In this document: positions 37,148-45,922 of the stretch, one piece after another
How the letters are laid out: the number at the start of each line of letters is the position of its first letter
How positions within the stretch are numbered: position 1 is the stretch's first letter
Source of the DNA: Marinobacter salexigens
Lineage (GTDB): Bacteria > Pseudomonadota > Gammaproteobacteria > Pseudomonadales > Oleiphilaceae
Assembly (NCBI RefSeq): GCF_002806945.1
Contig: NZ_NIHC01000007.1
Coordinates: forward strand, 124,001-188,000
Length of the DNA stretch: 64,000 bases
Direction of reading: 5' to 3'
The notes under the pieces: model-generated
Databases searched by the model: none
Told to the model about the DNA's origin: nothing
What the model saw: only the letters and a program-made list of their open reading frames with translations
Made by a program: the position numbers and the translations under genes

Positions 37148-37162
37148 GGTTATCAGGCCAAG

Positions 37163-38815
37163 TTACATATTGGGGTAGTTTGGCCCGCCGCCGCCTTCTG
37201 GCGTTACCCAAGTGATGTTCTGAGCAGGATCTTTGATGTCACAGGTCTTGCAGTGAACACAGTTCTGGGCGTTGATCTGGAACCGCTTGCCGCTGCCATC
37301 ATCCTTCTCAATCACCTCGTAAACCCCCGCAGGGCAGTAGCGCTGAGCGGGCTCATCGTACTTCGGCAGGTTTTCATTGATGGGGATATCGGGATCGGTC
37401 AGCTTCAGATGAACCGGCTGGTTTTCTGCGTGGTTGGTGTTGGAAATGAACACCGATGTGAGGCGATCAAAAGTCAGCTTGTTATCCGGCTTGGCATAGT
37501 TGATCTTTTTGCACTCAGACGCAGGCTTCATTGCTGCGTAGTCTGGTGTCAGGTCGCGCAGTGTGAAGGGCAGGCTTCTACGCAGAATATTTTGTTCGAA
37601 GAATGCGATTGCGCCACCAATGAAGTTGCCAAACTTGTGCATCGCTGGGCCGAAGTTGCGCTCGTCGTATAGCTCTTTATACAACCAGCTGTTCTCAAAA
37701 CGCTCGGCAAAGCTGGTGATTTCCTCACCGGACTGACCGTTTTTCAGCGCCTCAAATACCGCTTCAGCACCTAGCAACCCGGACTTCATGGCAGTGTGGG
37801 AACCTTTGATCTTGGAGCTGTTCAACGTACCCGCATCACACCCAAGCAGCAGGCCACCGGGGAAGCTCATTTTGGGCAGAGCGTTATACCCACCCTTGGT
37901 CAATGCACGGGCGCCGTAAGACACGCGCTTGCCGCCTTCCAGATATTGCTTGAATTCCGGGTGAGTCTTGAGGCGCTGAAACTCTTCAAACGGGCTCATA
38001 TGGGGATTGCTGTACGAAAGGTCGGCAATCAGACCCACATAAACCTGACCATTATCGGTGTGGTAAAGGAAGGAACCACCAGTAGAGCCGCTTTCGGTCA
38101 GGGGCCAACCCGTGGTGTGTACAACAAGGCCTGGCTCATGCTTGGCTGGGTCTATGTCCCACAGCTCTTTAATGCCGATACCGTAATGCTGGGGGTCTTT
38201 GCCCTCATCCAGCTTGAAGTCCTTGATCAGGCGCTTGCCAAGATGGCCACGGCAGCCTTCAGTAAATAGCGTGTACTTGGCGCGAAGTTCCATGCCCGGC
38301 ATATAGCCATCTTTTTCCGAGCCGTCGGCCGCAACACCCATGTCACCGGTGATAATGCCCTTTACCTGCCCGTCTTCCACAATGGTCTCGGCCGCAGCGA
38401 ATCCTGGATAAACTTCAACGCCCAGCTCTTCCGCTCGTTCGCCCAGCCAGCGGCACAGGTTACCAAGACTGATAATGTAGTTGCCGTGGTTGTGCATGTT
38501 CTTTGGTACGAACGCGTTTGGTATCTTGGTTCCCTTGTCCTGGTTTTTCAGCAGGAAAATATCATCACGGGTAACCGGAGTATTCAGTGGAGCGCCTTTC
38601 TCTTTCCAGTCCGGGAAGAGTTCGTTGAGGGCAGTTGGCTCGAATACAGTTCCGGCCAAAATGTGTGCGCCGATTTCAGAACCTTTTTCCACTACGCATA
38701 CCGTCAGTTCTTCGTCGGCTTCCTGTGCCAGCTGCATCACTCGGCAAGCTGCCGACAGGCCAGCAGGGCCGCCGCCGACGATAAGAACATCAAATTCCAT
38801 CGATTCGCGTTCCAC
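37163..38815 (-). CDS. etfD: electron transfer flavoprotein-ubiquinone oxidoreductase
   Basis: A 550-residue enzyme passing electrons from ETF to the quinone pool during fatty acid and amino acid oxidation. The FAD motif is VLIVGGGPAGLSAACRVM; the 4Fe-4S ligands are in RYCPAGVYEV and NCVHCKTCDIKDP. The start is the GTG at 38815, giving MERESMEFD, with GAGGAG six bases upstream; the ATG at 38833 lacks such a site. Divergent from etfBA, with a palindromic operator between. Confidence 0.95.
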   Translation of the reverse strand: MERESMEFDVLIVGGGPAGLSAACRVMQLAQEADEELTVCVVEKGSEIGAHILAGTVFEPTALNELFPDWKEKGAPLNTPVTRDDIFLLKNQDKGTKIPNAFVPKNMHNHGNYIISLGNLCRWLGERAEELGVEVYPGFAAAETIVEDGQVKGIITGDMGVAADGSEKDGYMPGMELRAKYTLFTEGCRGHLGKRLIKDFKLDEGKDPQHYGIGIKELWDIDPAKHEPGLVVHTTGWPLTESGSTGGSFLYHTDNGQVYVGLIADLSYSNPHMSPFEEFQRLKTHPEFKQYLEGGKRVSYGARALTKGGYNALPKMSFPGGLLLGCDAGTLNSSKIKGSHTAMKSGLLGAEAVFEALKNGQSGEEITSFAERFENSWLYKELYDERNFGPAMHKFGNFIGGAIAFFEQNILRRSLPFTLRDLTPDYAAMKPASECKKINYAKPDNKLTFDRLTSVFISNTNHAENQPVHLKLTDPDIPINENLPKYDEPAQRYCPAGVYEVIEKDDGSGKRFQINAQNCVHCKTCDIKDPAQNITWVTPEGGGGPNYPNM

Positions 38816-38967
38816 GTTGGTCTCCTCAAACATCTTTAATGGATATTGTATGCCCGCAGGCTTTTTTAAAATTCTGGGGCGCCATCATACCGGTAAATGT
38901 GCGCCCAGACGACTACCCACAGGCCAATACTCAGCTTTTATACGCTTAAAGGATAACGTATTTGATT

Positions 38968-38991
38968 ATTCAAACAAACGTTTGTTTGAAT
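38968..38991. promoter_or_regulatory. 24-bp perfect palindrome, PsrA/FadR-like operator
   Basis: ATTCAAACAAAC followed by its exact reverse complement GTTTGTTTGAAT. PsrA, a TetR-family regulator responding to fatty acids in Pseudomonas and relatives, binds CAAAC and GTTTG half-sites and controls etf genes. The position, 150 bases before etfD and 360 before etfB, suits control of both. The rest of this 532-base gap holds no gene I can support. Confidence 0.8.
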
Positions 38992-39347
38992 TTCAGACAA
39001 AGGTTTGGCATTGTAGATTTGTGCTGTAAATCAGCGCGCTGAGCCGCTCAGCCTGTGAGTTTTGGCCCTTAACTGCGGGTAGCACCCTGGTTGATTGGCT
39101 CAGGAAACATGAGTGGCGCGTCTAACTGGACTATTGACCCATTTACTCTTTGCCTTCAGTATTAGTGCGCCGTGACGGATGGCCCCAGTGCGAGGCCGCT
39201 GTTTGTAACGTTCGGTCTGTATACCTTTTTACTGGTATCTGCCGAGATGCAGCAATTGAGAATGCTCTGTACCCGCCCTGTATAAGGCCTGTCTTGGAGT
39301 GTTGTTAATTGAGAGTCATTAACCCATCGTAGAAGAACGAGGAATCT

Positions 39348-40097
39348 ATGAAGGTTCTGGTCGCTGTAAAACGAGTAATCGACTACAACGTAAAGGTACG
39401 TGTCAAGCCGGATAACACTGGTGTTGATCTCGCCAACGTCAAAATGGCAATGAACCCATTTTGCGAAATCGCTGTTGAAGAAGCGGTTCGCCTGAAAGAA
39501 AAGGGCATTGCAACCGAAATTGTCGTGGTTTCCATTGGCCCCAAAGCTTGCCAGGAGCAAATTCGTACTGCTTTGGCGCTGGGCGCTGACCGTGGCATCC
39601 ACATTGAAGCCGACGAAGAAGTTCAGTCTCTGGATGCAGCCAAACTGCTGAAGGCTGTGGTTGAGAAAGAAGAGCCTAAACTGGTTATTCTTGGTAAGCA
39701 GTCCATCGATTCTGATAACAACCAGACAGGCCAGATGCTCGCAGCTCTGACCGGCATGGGGCAGGGTACCTTTGCTTCTGAAGTGGTTGTTGATGGCGAA
39801 AAAGTAAATGTTACCCGTGAGGTAGACGGTGGTCTGATGACCGTTTCCCTGAACCTCCCAGCGGTTGTAACTACCGACCTGCGGTTGAACGAGCCGCGTT
39901 ATGCGTCTCTGCCAAACATCATGAAGGCCAAAAAGAAGCCACTCGATGTCATGAGCCCGGCTGATTTGGGTGTTGAGATTGCGGCGCGCCTGACCACCTT
40001 GAAAGTGGAAGCACCGGCTGCCCGTTCAGCAGGTATTAAAGTAGCGGACGTAGCCGAGTTGGTCGATAAACTGAAGAATGAAGCGAAGGTGATCTAA
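39348..40097 (+). CDS. etfB: electron transfer flavoprotein beta subunit
   Basis: A 249-residue AMP-binding subunit. It starts [20 protein letters not shown] and has [13 protein letters not shown], then the signature [20 protein letters not shown]. Partner of EtfA, accepting electrons from acyl-CoA dehydrogenases. AGGA lies before the ATG. No gap before etfA. Confidence 0.96.
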   Translation: MKVLVAVKRVIDYNVKVRVKPDNTGVDLANVKMAMNPFCEIAVEEAVRLKEKGIATEIVVVSIGPKACQEQIRTALALGADRGIHIEADEEVQSLDAAKLLKAVVEKEEPKLVILGKQSIDSDNNQTGQMLAALTGMGQGTFASEVVVDGEKVNVTREVDGGLMTVSLNLPAVVTTDLRLNEPRYASLPNIMKAKKKPLDVMSPADLGVEIAARLTTLKVEAPAARSAGIKVADVAELVDKLKNEAKVI

Positions 40098-41039
40098 ATG
40101 AGCATCCTTGTTATTGCTGAACACGACAACAGCAGCCTGACTCCGGCCACCCTGAACGTTGTAGCGGCTGCCAAGGCCATCGGTGGCGATATCGATGTAC
40201 TGGTTGCTGGCGAAAACTGTGGCGCTGTTGCAGAAGCCGCCGCCAAGGCTGAAGGCGTTGCCAAGGTACTGGTCGCCGATAACGCCGCTTATGGCCACTT
40301 CCTGGGTGAGAACTTGGGCGAACTGGTTGCCGAGCTGGGCAAAGGCTACAGCCACATCCTGGCCGCGGCCGGTACCACCGGTAAAGACTTCATGCCCCGC
40401 GTTGCGGCGCTGCTGGACGTTGCTCAGGTATCTGACATCATCCGCGTTGAGTCTGAAGACACCTTCGTTCGCCCGATCTACGCCGGTAACGCCATTGCGA
40501 CGGTAAAGGCGACCGATAGTATCAAGGTTGTCACTGTACGCCCGACAGGATTTGATCCGGTAGAAGCGGACAGTGGTTCTGCATCCGTTGAACAGGTAGA
40601 TGTTGTAAAAGACGCAGGCCTGTCTTCGTTTGCAGGTGAAGAGAAAGCCAAATCTGATCGCCCTGATCTTGCCAGTGCCGGCATTGTTATCTCCGGTGGC
40701 CGCGGCATGCAGAATGGCGAAAACTTCAAGATGTTGGAACAAGTTGCTGATCTGCTGGGCGCTGGTATGGGTGCTTCCCGTGCTGCAGTTGACGCCGGCT
40801 TTGTGCCGAACGACATGCAGGTAGGCCAGACCGGTAAGATTGTTGCTCCGCAGCTGTACATTGCAGTTGGTATCTCCGGTGCTATTCAGCACTTGGCGGG
40901 CATGTCTGAATCCAAGGTGATCGTTGCGATCAACAAGGATGAAGAAGCGCCTATCTTCCAGGTTGCTGATTACGGCTTGGTAGCGGATCTGTTTGAAGCA
41001 GTGCCGCAACTTGAGGAAGAGCTGAAGAAGGTTCTGTAA
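40098..41039 (+). CDS. etfA: electron transfer flavoprotein alpha subunit
   Basis: A 313-residue FAD-binding subunit. The C-terminal FAD domain has VISGGRGMQ, GASRAAVDAGFVP and QTGKIVAPQLYIAVGISGAI. It starts directly after the etfB stop codon, so the two subunits are coupled. Ends at a clear terminator. Confidence 0.97.
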   Translation: MSILVIAEHDNSSLTPATLNVVAAAKAIGGDIDVLVAGENCGAVAEAAAKAEGVAKVLVADNAAYGHFLGENLGELVAELGKGYSHILAAAGTTGKDFMPRVAALLDVAQVSDIIRVESEDTFVRPIYAGNAIATVKATDSIKVVTVRPTGFDPVEADSGSASVEQVDVVKDAGLSSFAGEEKAKSDRPDLASAGIVISGGRGMQNGENFKMLEQVADLLGAGMGASRAAVDAGFVPNDMQVGQTGKIVAPQLYIAVGISGAIQHLAGMSESKVIVAINKDEEAPIFQVADYGLVADLFEAVPQLEEELKKVL

Positions 41040-41055
41040 CCTTCTTTCAGGAAAC

Positions 41056-41085
41056 AAAAAAGACACCTTCGGGTGTCTTTTTTGT
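41056..41085. terminator. rho-independent terminator after etfBA
   Basis: AGACACC, a TTCG tetraloop and GGTGTCT are flanked by A's and T's; active in either direction. Confidence 0.92.
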
Positions 41086-41145
41086 TGCTGGATCATAAAC
41101 TGTTTGCATACACCCTTATCCTATCTGCCAACCAGGAAAAACCTC

Positions 41146-41988
41146 ATGACTATCAGCCGGTTCCATGCACTTGCCTGTCCGCTGGACGGGGGCCCTCTTC
41201 AGCTAGAAAGGAGCAGTTGGCAGTGTGGTGAGGGCCACAGTTTTGATGTTGCCCGGCAGGGTTATGTGCATCTGTTGCCAGTGCAGAATAAGCGATCTAA
41301 AGATCCGGGCGATAACAAGGAAATGGTTGCTGCACGACAGAGGTTTCTGAACTCGGGATATTACCAGCCCATTGCAAAAGCCGTTTGCCAAACTGTCCTT
41401 GAGAGCGGCCTTGATCTTGGAGAAATTAGCTGCCTTGATGCCGGGTGTGGAGAGGGGTATTACCTTCGCTGTCTCGCCGACACTGCGCCGGGAGCATTGA
41501 GCTTGAGTCTACTCGGCGTGGATATATCCAAGTGGGCGATACTCTCCGCTGCAAAGCAGTTCAAAGCTCCAGCGTGGGTTGTAGGTAGTAACGCAAACCT
41601 GCCAGTGCTTGCTGAATCATTGGACCGCATACTCTGCTTGTTTGGCTTTCCTGTGTACCAGGAATTTGCGCGGGTACTGAAATCAGGAGGTGAGGTTATT
41701 CAGGTAGATGCAGGGCCAGAGCATCTTGTAGAGCTTCGGCAAATAATCTATCCGGAACTTAAAGTCCCACGACAAGCGAAGCATGCAGCGCCCGAAGGAT
41801 TTGAGTTTATGGAGGCAAGCGTTGTTCGCTACAACCTGACACTTCCAGATAAAAACTCCATTTTGGACTTGCTGGCCATGACTCCGCATCTCTATCGAGC
41901 GAGCGCCGAAGGTATTGCACGAGCGAATGCACTTGAATCACTCACAGTGACTGTAGAAGCGACAGTGAGTCGATTCAAAAAGAGCTGA
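41146..41988 (+). CDS. rlmA: 23S rRNA (guanine-N1)-methyltransferase RlmA
   Basis: A 280-residue protein that methylates G745 (or G748 in relatives) of 23S rRNA. The N-terminal zinc ribbon is followed by GYVHLLPVQNKRSKDPGDNK, a clear RlmA signature, and the SAM site CLDAGCGEGYYLRCLAD. Of the usual zinc ligands (CPLC then CxxxH), the second cysteine is Asp here (CPLD), so metal binding may differ. Starts at 41146 with AGGAAA upstream. Confidence 0.9.
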   Translation: MTISRFHALACPLDGGPLQLERSSWQCGEGHSFDVARQGYVHLLPVQNKRSKDPGDNKEMVAARQRFLNSGYYQPIAKAVCQTVLESGLDLGEISCLDAGCGEGYYLRCLADTAPGALSLSLLGVDISKWAILSAAKQFKAPAWVVGSNANLPVLAESLDRILCLFGFPVYQEFARVLKSGGEVIQVDAGPEHLVELRQIIYPELKVPRQAKHAAPEGFEFMEASVVRYNLTLPDKNSILDLLAMTPHLYRASAEGIARANALESLTVTVEATVSRFKKS

Positions 41989-42005
41989 AACACGGGTTAG
42001 ACAGC

Positions 42006-42482
42006 CTACTGATCATCGTCTTGCTTGTTTCTCGAACTTTTTCTGACTAACACTCGTTTCTCAGCTTTTGTAATAATCAGGGCGTCGGCAAGGATGTGAA
42101 TGGCTTTGTTAGTGGTGCGCACGGCATGATAAACCTGTTTGCTGGCATGATCGTGGGTCTTGCGGGCTTTATAGGCACTTTGCCGGAGTTCTTCATCTTT
42201 AGAAAGCCGGTCAACCAGGCTGAAGGTGCTATTGGCGATGGCTCTATGCATTTTTTCCACTGCACTTGCGCTTACAGATACAGTGTCTTCCAAAAGTTTT
42301 GCTCGATTACGAACCTCATATAGATCCAGCCGGCGTTTTTGAATAGCACTGTTAGTAAAAATTCGATGCGCATTGAGTTTGCGAAGGAGAGTTCTCGACC
42401 GCTGGGCCTGAACAAGCCCATAGCCGAGTGAGGAAGAGGTTATAAGCAATAACACCAATGCAAAGGCCAGCTGAATAGTCAC
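42006..42482 (-). CDS. membrane-anchored coiled protein of unknown function
   Basis: A 158-residue protein. An N-terminal hydrophobic helix (LAFALVLLLITSSSLGYGLV) is followed by a basic, helical cytoplasmic part, with likely coiled coil from about 45 to 125, and a charged tail ending NKQDDDQ. No known domain. Twelve bases after its companion gene. The pair is probably one operon. Confidence 0.78.
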   Translation of the reverse strand: MTIQLAFALVLLLITSSSLGYGLVQAQRSRTLLRKLNAHRIFTNSAIQKRRLDLYEVRNRAKLLEDTVSVSASAVEKMHRAIANSTFSLVDRLSKDEELRQSAYKARKTHDHASKQVYHAVRTTNKAIHILADALIITKAEKRVLVRKSSRNKQDDDQ

Positions 42483-42494
42483 TCCGCAATACTC

Positions 42495-42857
42495 CTAGCG
42501 ATACTCAATGTTCAGCTCCACGTCGATTTCACGCTCGACCATCTCTTTCTCAAGCTCTTTCATTACTCCCTGATACACCATTTTCCGGACCATTACGGGT
42601 AATTTGTCTGCAAGAACCCTTGCAGAGCGGGATTCTCGCTTTGCCACAGCAATCGGGTTGAGCACTTTAAGCGTAAGAATCAAGTCGGGTTCTTTCTTGA
42701 GGTCAGCCGACGGATCAACCTGCAGGGTTTGATCCATCAGGCGGGCGATGATCGTGCGTTGCTCAAAAAACTGCCAGCAAAGAACACCACTGAAAATGGC
42801 GAGAAGTAAACTGAGTATCAGAAGGAAAGTAGCCAATTCAAGTCTCCGTGAATTCAT
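42495..42857 (-). CDS. small membrane-anchored protein, companion of the preceding
   Basis: A 120-residue protein with one N-terminal transmembrane helix (ATFLLILSLLLAIFSGVLCW) and a charged extracytoplasmic or cytoplasmic domain with VLNPIAVAKRESRSARVLAD and a final acidic stretch VEREIDVELNIEYR. No known family. First of two genes with similar anchors. Confidence 0.78.
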   Translation of the reverse strand: MNSRRLELATFLLILSLLLAIFSGVLCWQFFEQRTIIARLMDQTLQVDPSADLKKEPDLILTLKVLNPIAVAKRESRSARVLADKLPVMVRKMVYQGVMKELEKEMVEREIDVELNIEYR

Positions 42858-43050
42858 CTGATCGTTAGTCAGCAGTGTGCCCTATAGCCCGGGCTGTGCG
42901 ATTGGCCGTGACGACGTACTCAGTGGTGTCAGTGTGAAGTTAGATCACCGACATAAAACTGCTAAGATCCACTAATAACGAATTCCGGCAAACATTCCGC
43001 AAACTCTGTGAACTTTTCATAATGTGCATTCTCCATAAAAAGGACAGGCA

Positions 43051-44292
43051 ATGACCAAATCAGCAGAATCCACCTACGACCTGGTTGTCTTCGGCGCTAC
43101 CAGCTTCGTTGGCCAGATACTTACGCAATATTTGTTTGATTCTTACGGCGTGACAGGCGAGGTAAAGTGGGCCATTGCCGGCCGTTCGGAATCCAAGCTC
43201 AGCACGTTAAAATCCGGTTTGGGAACCGGCGCTGATGGTCTGCCGGTTATACTCGCAGATTCCACCAATGACGCGTCCCTGAAGACAATGTGTGAGCAAA
43301 CCCGCGTGGTTATCTCTACGGTCGGACCTTACGCTTTATACGGTGAGCCGCTCGTAAAAGCCTGTGTTGAGACAGGCACCGATTATTGCGACTTGACCGG
43401 TGAAGTTCAGTGGATTCGCCGTATGGTTGACCGCTACGAAGATCAGGCGAAAGCATCCGGAGCACGAATTGTGCACTGCTGTGGGTTTGATTCCATCCCA
43501 TCGGACATGGGCGTGTGGTTCCTGCAACAACAGTCAGAGAAAACGTTTGGTGAGACTTGTCAGGATGTGCGCATGCGCGTGAAGGTTGCTAAAGGCGGCC
43601 TTTCTGGCGGCACAGTGGCTTCCATGATCAACATAGCCAAAGAAGTTGCGGCGGACCCAAAGCTGCGCAAGGAACTGGCAAATCCATTCTCAATCAGCCC
43701 CGCGGGCCATCGTTCAAAGGCGCGCCAGCCAAGCCTGAAAGGCGCTGAGTTCGACAAAACGTTTAAAACATGGCTCGCACCGTTTGTTATGGGTGCTATC
43801 AACACTCGCGTAGTACACCGCTCTAACGCTCTGCAAGGTGCTCGTTATGGCACGGAATTTACCTACGATGAAGCCATAATGACAGGTGCGGGTACCAAGG
43901 GCCGCCTCACAGCCTACGGTGTTACTGCAGCACTGGCGGGGTTCCTGACGGCATCAGCCATCAAACCAACGCGGTGGTTGGTCGAAAAGTTTGTGCCCCA
44001 GCCTGGTGAGGGCCCGAGCCCGGAAGCACAAAAAACAGGGTTTTACGATATTCGCTTTGTAGGGCGTACTCAGGACGGTAAAACCATGATCACCAAGGTG
44101 ACTGGCGATGCTGATCCTGGCTATGGATCCACCAGCAAGATGCTGGGGCAGGCCGGTATGTGTCTGGCATTCGATGTTCCGGCCGATCAGCCCGGCGGTT
44201 TTTTGACGCCCGCTTCAGTACTGAGTGACAAGCTTCTGGAGCGTTTAACCAACAAAGCCGGGCTGTCGTTTGAGGTTGTTGAAACCCGCTAA
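43051..44292 (+). CDS. saccharopine dehydrogenase-like / trans-acting enoyl reductase family
   Basis: A 413-residue Rossmann protein. The NAD(P) site is LVVFGATSFVGQILTQYLF, and GFDSIPSDMGVWFLQQ is typical of this family. Mycobacterial homologues act as trans enoyl reductases in lipid synthesis; a lipid-related role is possible here, but not shown. Convergent with cydC. Confidence 0.88.
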   Translation: MTKSAESTYDLVVFGATSFVGQILTQYLFDSYGVTGEVKWAIAGRSESKLSTLKSGLGTGADGLPVILADSTNDASLKTMCEQTRVVISTVGPYALYGEPLVKACVETGTDYCDLTGEVQWIRRMVDRYEDQAKASGARIVHCCGFDSIPSDMGVWFLQQQSEKTFGETCQDVRMRVKVAKGGLSGGTVASMINIAKEVAADPKLRKELANPFSISPAGHRSKARQPSLKGAEFDKTFKTWLAPFVMGAINTRVVHRSNALQGARYGTEFTYDEAIMTGAGTKGRLTAYGVTAALAGFLTASAIKPTRWLVEKFVPQPGEGPSPEAQKTGFYDIRFVGRTQDGKTMITKVTGDADPGYGSTSKMLGQAGMCLAFDVPADQPGGFLTPASVLSDKLLERLTNKAGLSFEVVETR

Positions 44293-44305
44293 AAAGCAGG
44301 TTCAA

Positions 44306-45922
44306 TTAACCAAGCTGAATCACACGGTCGGTGCCCGGAAGGGCGTCCGGCCCGTGCGCCAGGCTAATCACGGTTCGGCCTTGCAGCCTGGTATCCATCT
44401 GCCGGGTAATCTTTTCTCTCGTGGTTGTATCAACCCCGGTAAACGGCTCATCCAGTATCAGCAAAGGGGCAGGGCTCAAAAGCACCCGGGCAAGGGCAAC
44501 ACGACGTGCCTCGCCGCCGGAAAGACGGCTTCCTGAGCTCCCCAGCCAAGTATCAAGCTGGTCCGCCTCTGTATGGAACCGTTCCGCAAGATCCACCATT
44601 TCCAGAACACGCCACAGTTGTGCATCGCTTGCATCGGGTGCGCCCAGCAGCAGGTTTGCTCGCAAGGTATCTTCAAACAACACGGTTTTCTGGGTGAGAT
44701 AAGCAGACGGAAGGCTTGCAAAGGCCCCATTTGAGGGCGCCAGAAGCCCGGAGAAGGCATCTGCAAGGGATGACTTACCGCTTCCTGAATGCCCCAGAAT
44801 ACCCACCCGCTCGCCTGTTTTTACCTGTAGATCAAAGTGGGTAAACAGCGGTGCATGTTCGGGGTGCTTTATTGTCAGACCCTTCGCCAGCAGCGCCGTG
44901 TACTCAGGCAGGCTTGCAGCTTCAGCAGTACTATCACCATGGTCGGCATCCCTGCAGTCCCGGTTCAGGCGTGCAGCGGAGGCCTGCGTGGCACCCAGCT
45001 TACCGAAGGCCTCGGGCAGCATACTGTACACTTCTGCGAGGCCAAGCAGGGCAATAGGCAACAGAACCAGAACCGGCCCGGAAATGGCGCCAGAACGGAA
45101 CAGCTCGAAGCCAGCCCAGAGTGCAAACACGGCAGACAGGTTGATCAGCAAATGAGAGCCGGCCTGATGCCAGCCAGTGCGGGAGTCTGCTTTTACCTGA
45201 TCCGACGAGGCCTGATGCGCCTGGCGCAAAAGCCATGCGCCGTGTTTGCCGGTGCGGCCAGCGGCTGTAAGCTCAGCAAAGCCTTCCAGGTGCTCAACAA
45301 CTGCCATACGAAGATATTCCTGCTGATCACTCTGGCGCGAAGCAATGTTTACCGTTCGCACGTAAACCGCCAGGGTCGCAAGCACGAAAGCCAATGCGAG
45401 TATCAGAGCGATGAAAGCGGCAATCCGGATATCAAAAAGTATCCATGCCAGTCCGAAGATCAGCAAGGTTACGAAAGCCGCCAGGGCTGCGGGTGCAATC
45501 AGGCGCAAGTACAGGGTATCCAGCGCATCCACATCGCTGGTGAGCCTGGATAACCATTGGGCCCCGGTCAGTTCGCGCCTTTGGCCGCGTCCGGCGGCGG
45601 CAAGCTTCCGGAACAGGGCTACGCGAATATCCGTTAGTAATCTCAGCACGGTATCGTGGTTATACAATCGCTCCACATAGCGGGAAACCGTTCTGGATAC
45701 CGCAAAAAACCGGATACCACTGCCAGGCACATACAGGTTTATGGTGGCGGGTATACTGGCTGCCAGCAGAATGCCTACGAGCGCGGTTTCAGTGATAAAC
45801 CAACCGGAAAGCGCAAGCAAGCCAAGCCCGGAGAGCAGGGCGGCCAGCATCAAAAAGGCGCCAACGAAAAGCCTGCCCGGGCGTGCAAAAATCAGCTTCA
45901 ACCAGGGTTTTAATTCAGACAT
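44306..45922 (-). CDS. cydC: thiol reductant ABC exporter subunit CydC
   Basis: A 538-residue half-transporter with six membrane segments and an ATPase. Walker A GILGHSGSGKSSLAD, signature SRLSGGEARRVALARVLL and Walker B LLILDEPFTGVD are present. CydDC exports cysteine or glutathione and is needed to assemble bd oxidase. Start at 45922 overlaps cydD by eight bases. Last gene of cydABDC. Confidence 0.94.
   Translation of the reverse strand: MSELKPWLKLIFARPGRLFVGAFLMLAALLSGLGLLALSGWFITETALVGILLAASIPATINLYVPGSGIRFFAVSRTVSRYVERLYNHDTVLRLLTDIRVALFRKLAAAGRGQRRELTGAQWLSRLTSDVDALDTLYLRLIAPAALAAFVTLLIFGLAWILFDIRIAAFIALILALAFVLATLAVYVRTVNIASRQSDQQEYLRMAVVEHLEGFAELTAAGRTGKHGAWLLRQAHQASSDQVKADSRTGWHQAGSHLLINLSAVFALWAGFELFRSGAISGPVLVLLPIALLGLAEVYSMLPEAFGKLGATQASAARLNRDCRDADHGDSTAEAASLPEYTALLAKGLTIKHPEHAPLFTHFDLQVKTGERVGILGHSGSGKSSLADAFSGLLAPSNGAFASLPSAYLTQKTVLFEDTLRANLLLGAPDASDAQLWRVLEMVDLAERFHTEADQLDTWLGSSGSRLSGGEARRVALARVLLSPAPLLILDEPFTGVDTTTREKITRQMDTRLQGRTVISLAHGPDALPGTDRVIQLG

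Noticed and set aside
40026..41096. 356-codon frame antisense to etfA
   Set aside because: Mirrors the codon bias of etfA; no homology expected.
44837..45553. 238-codon frame antisense to cydC
   Set aside because: Lies over the membrane domain coding region of cydC and has no start signals.
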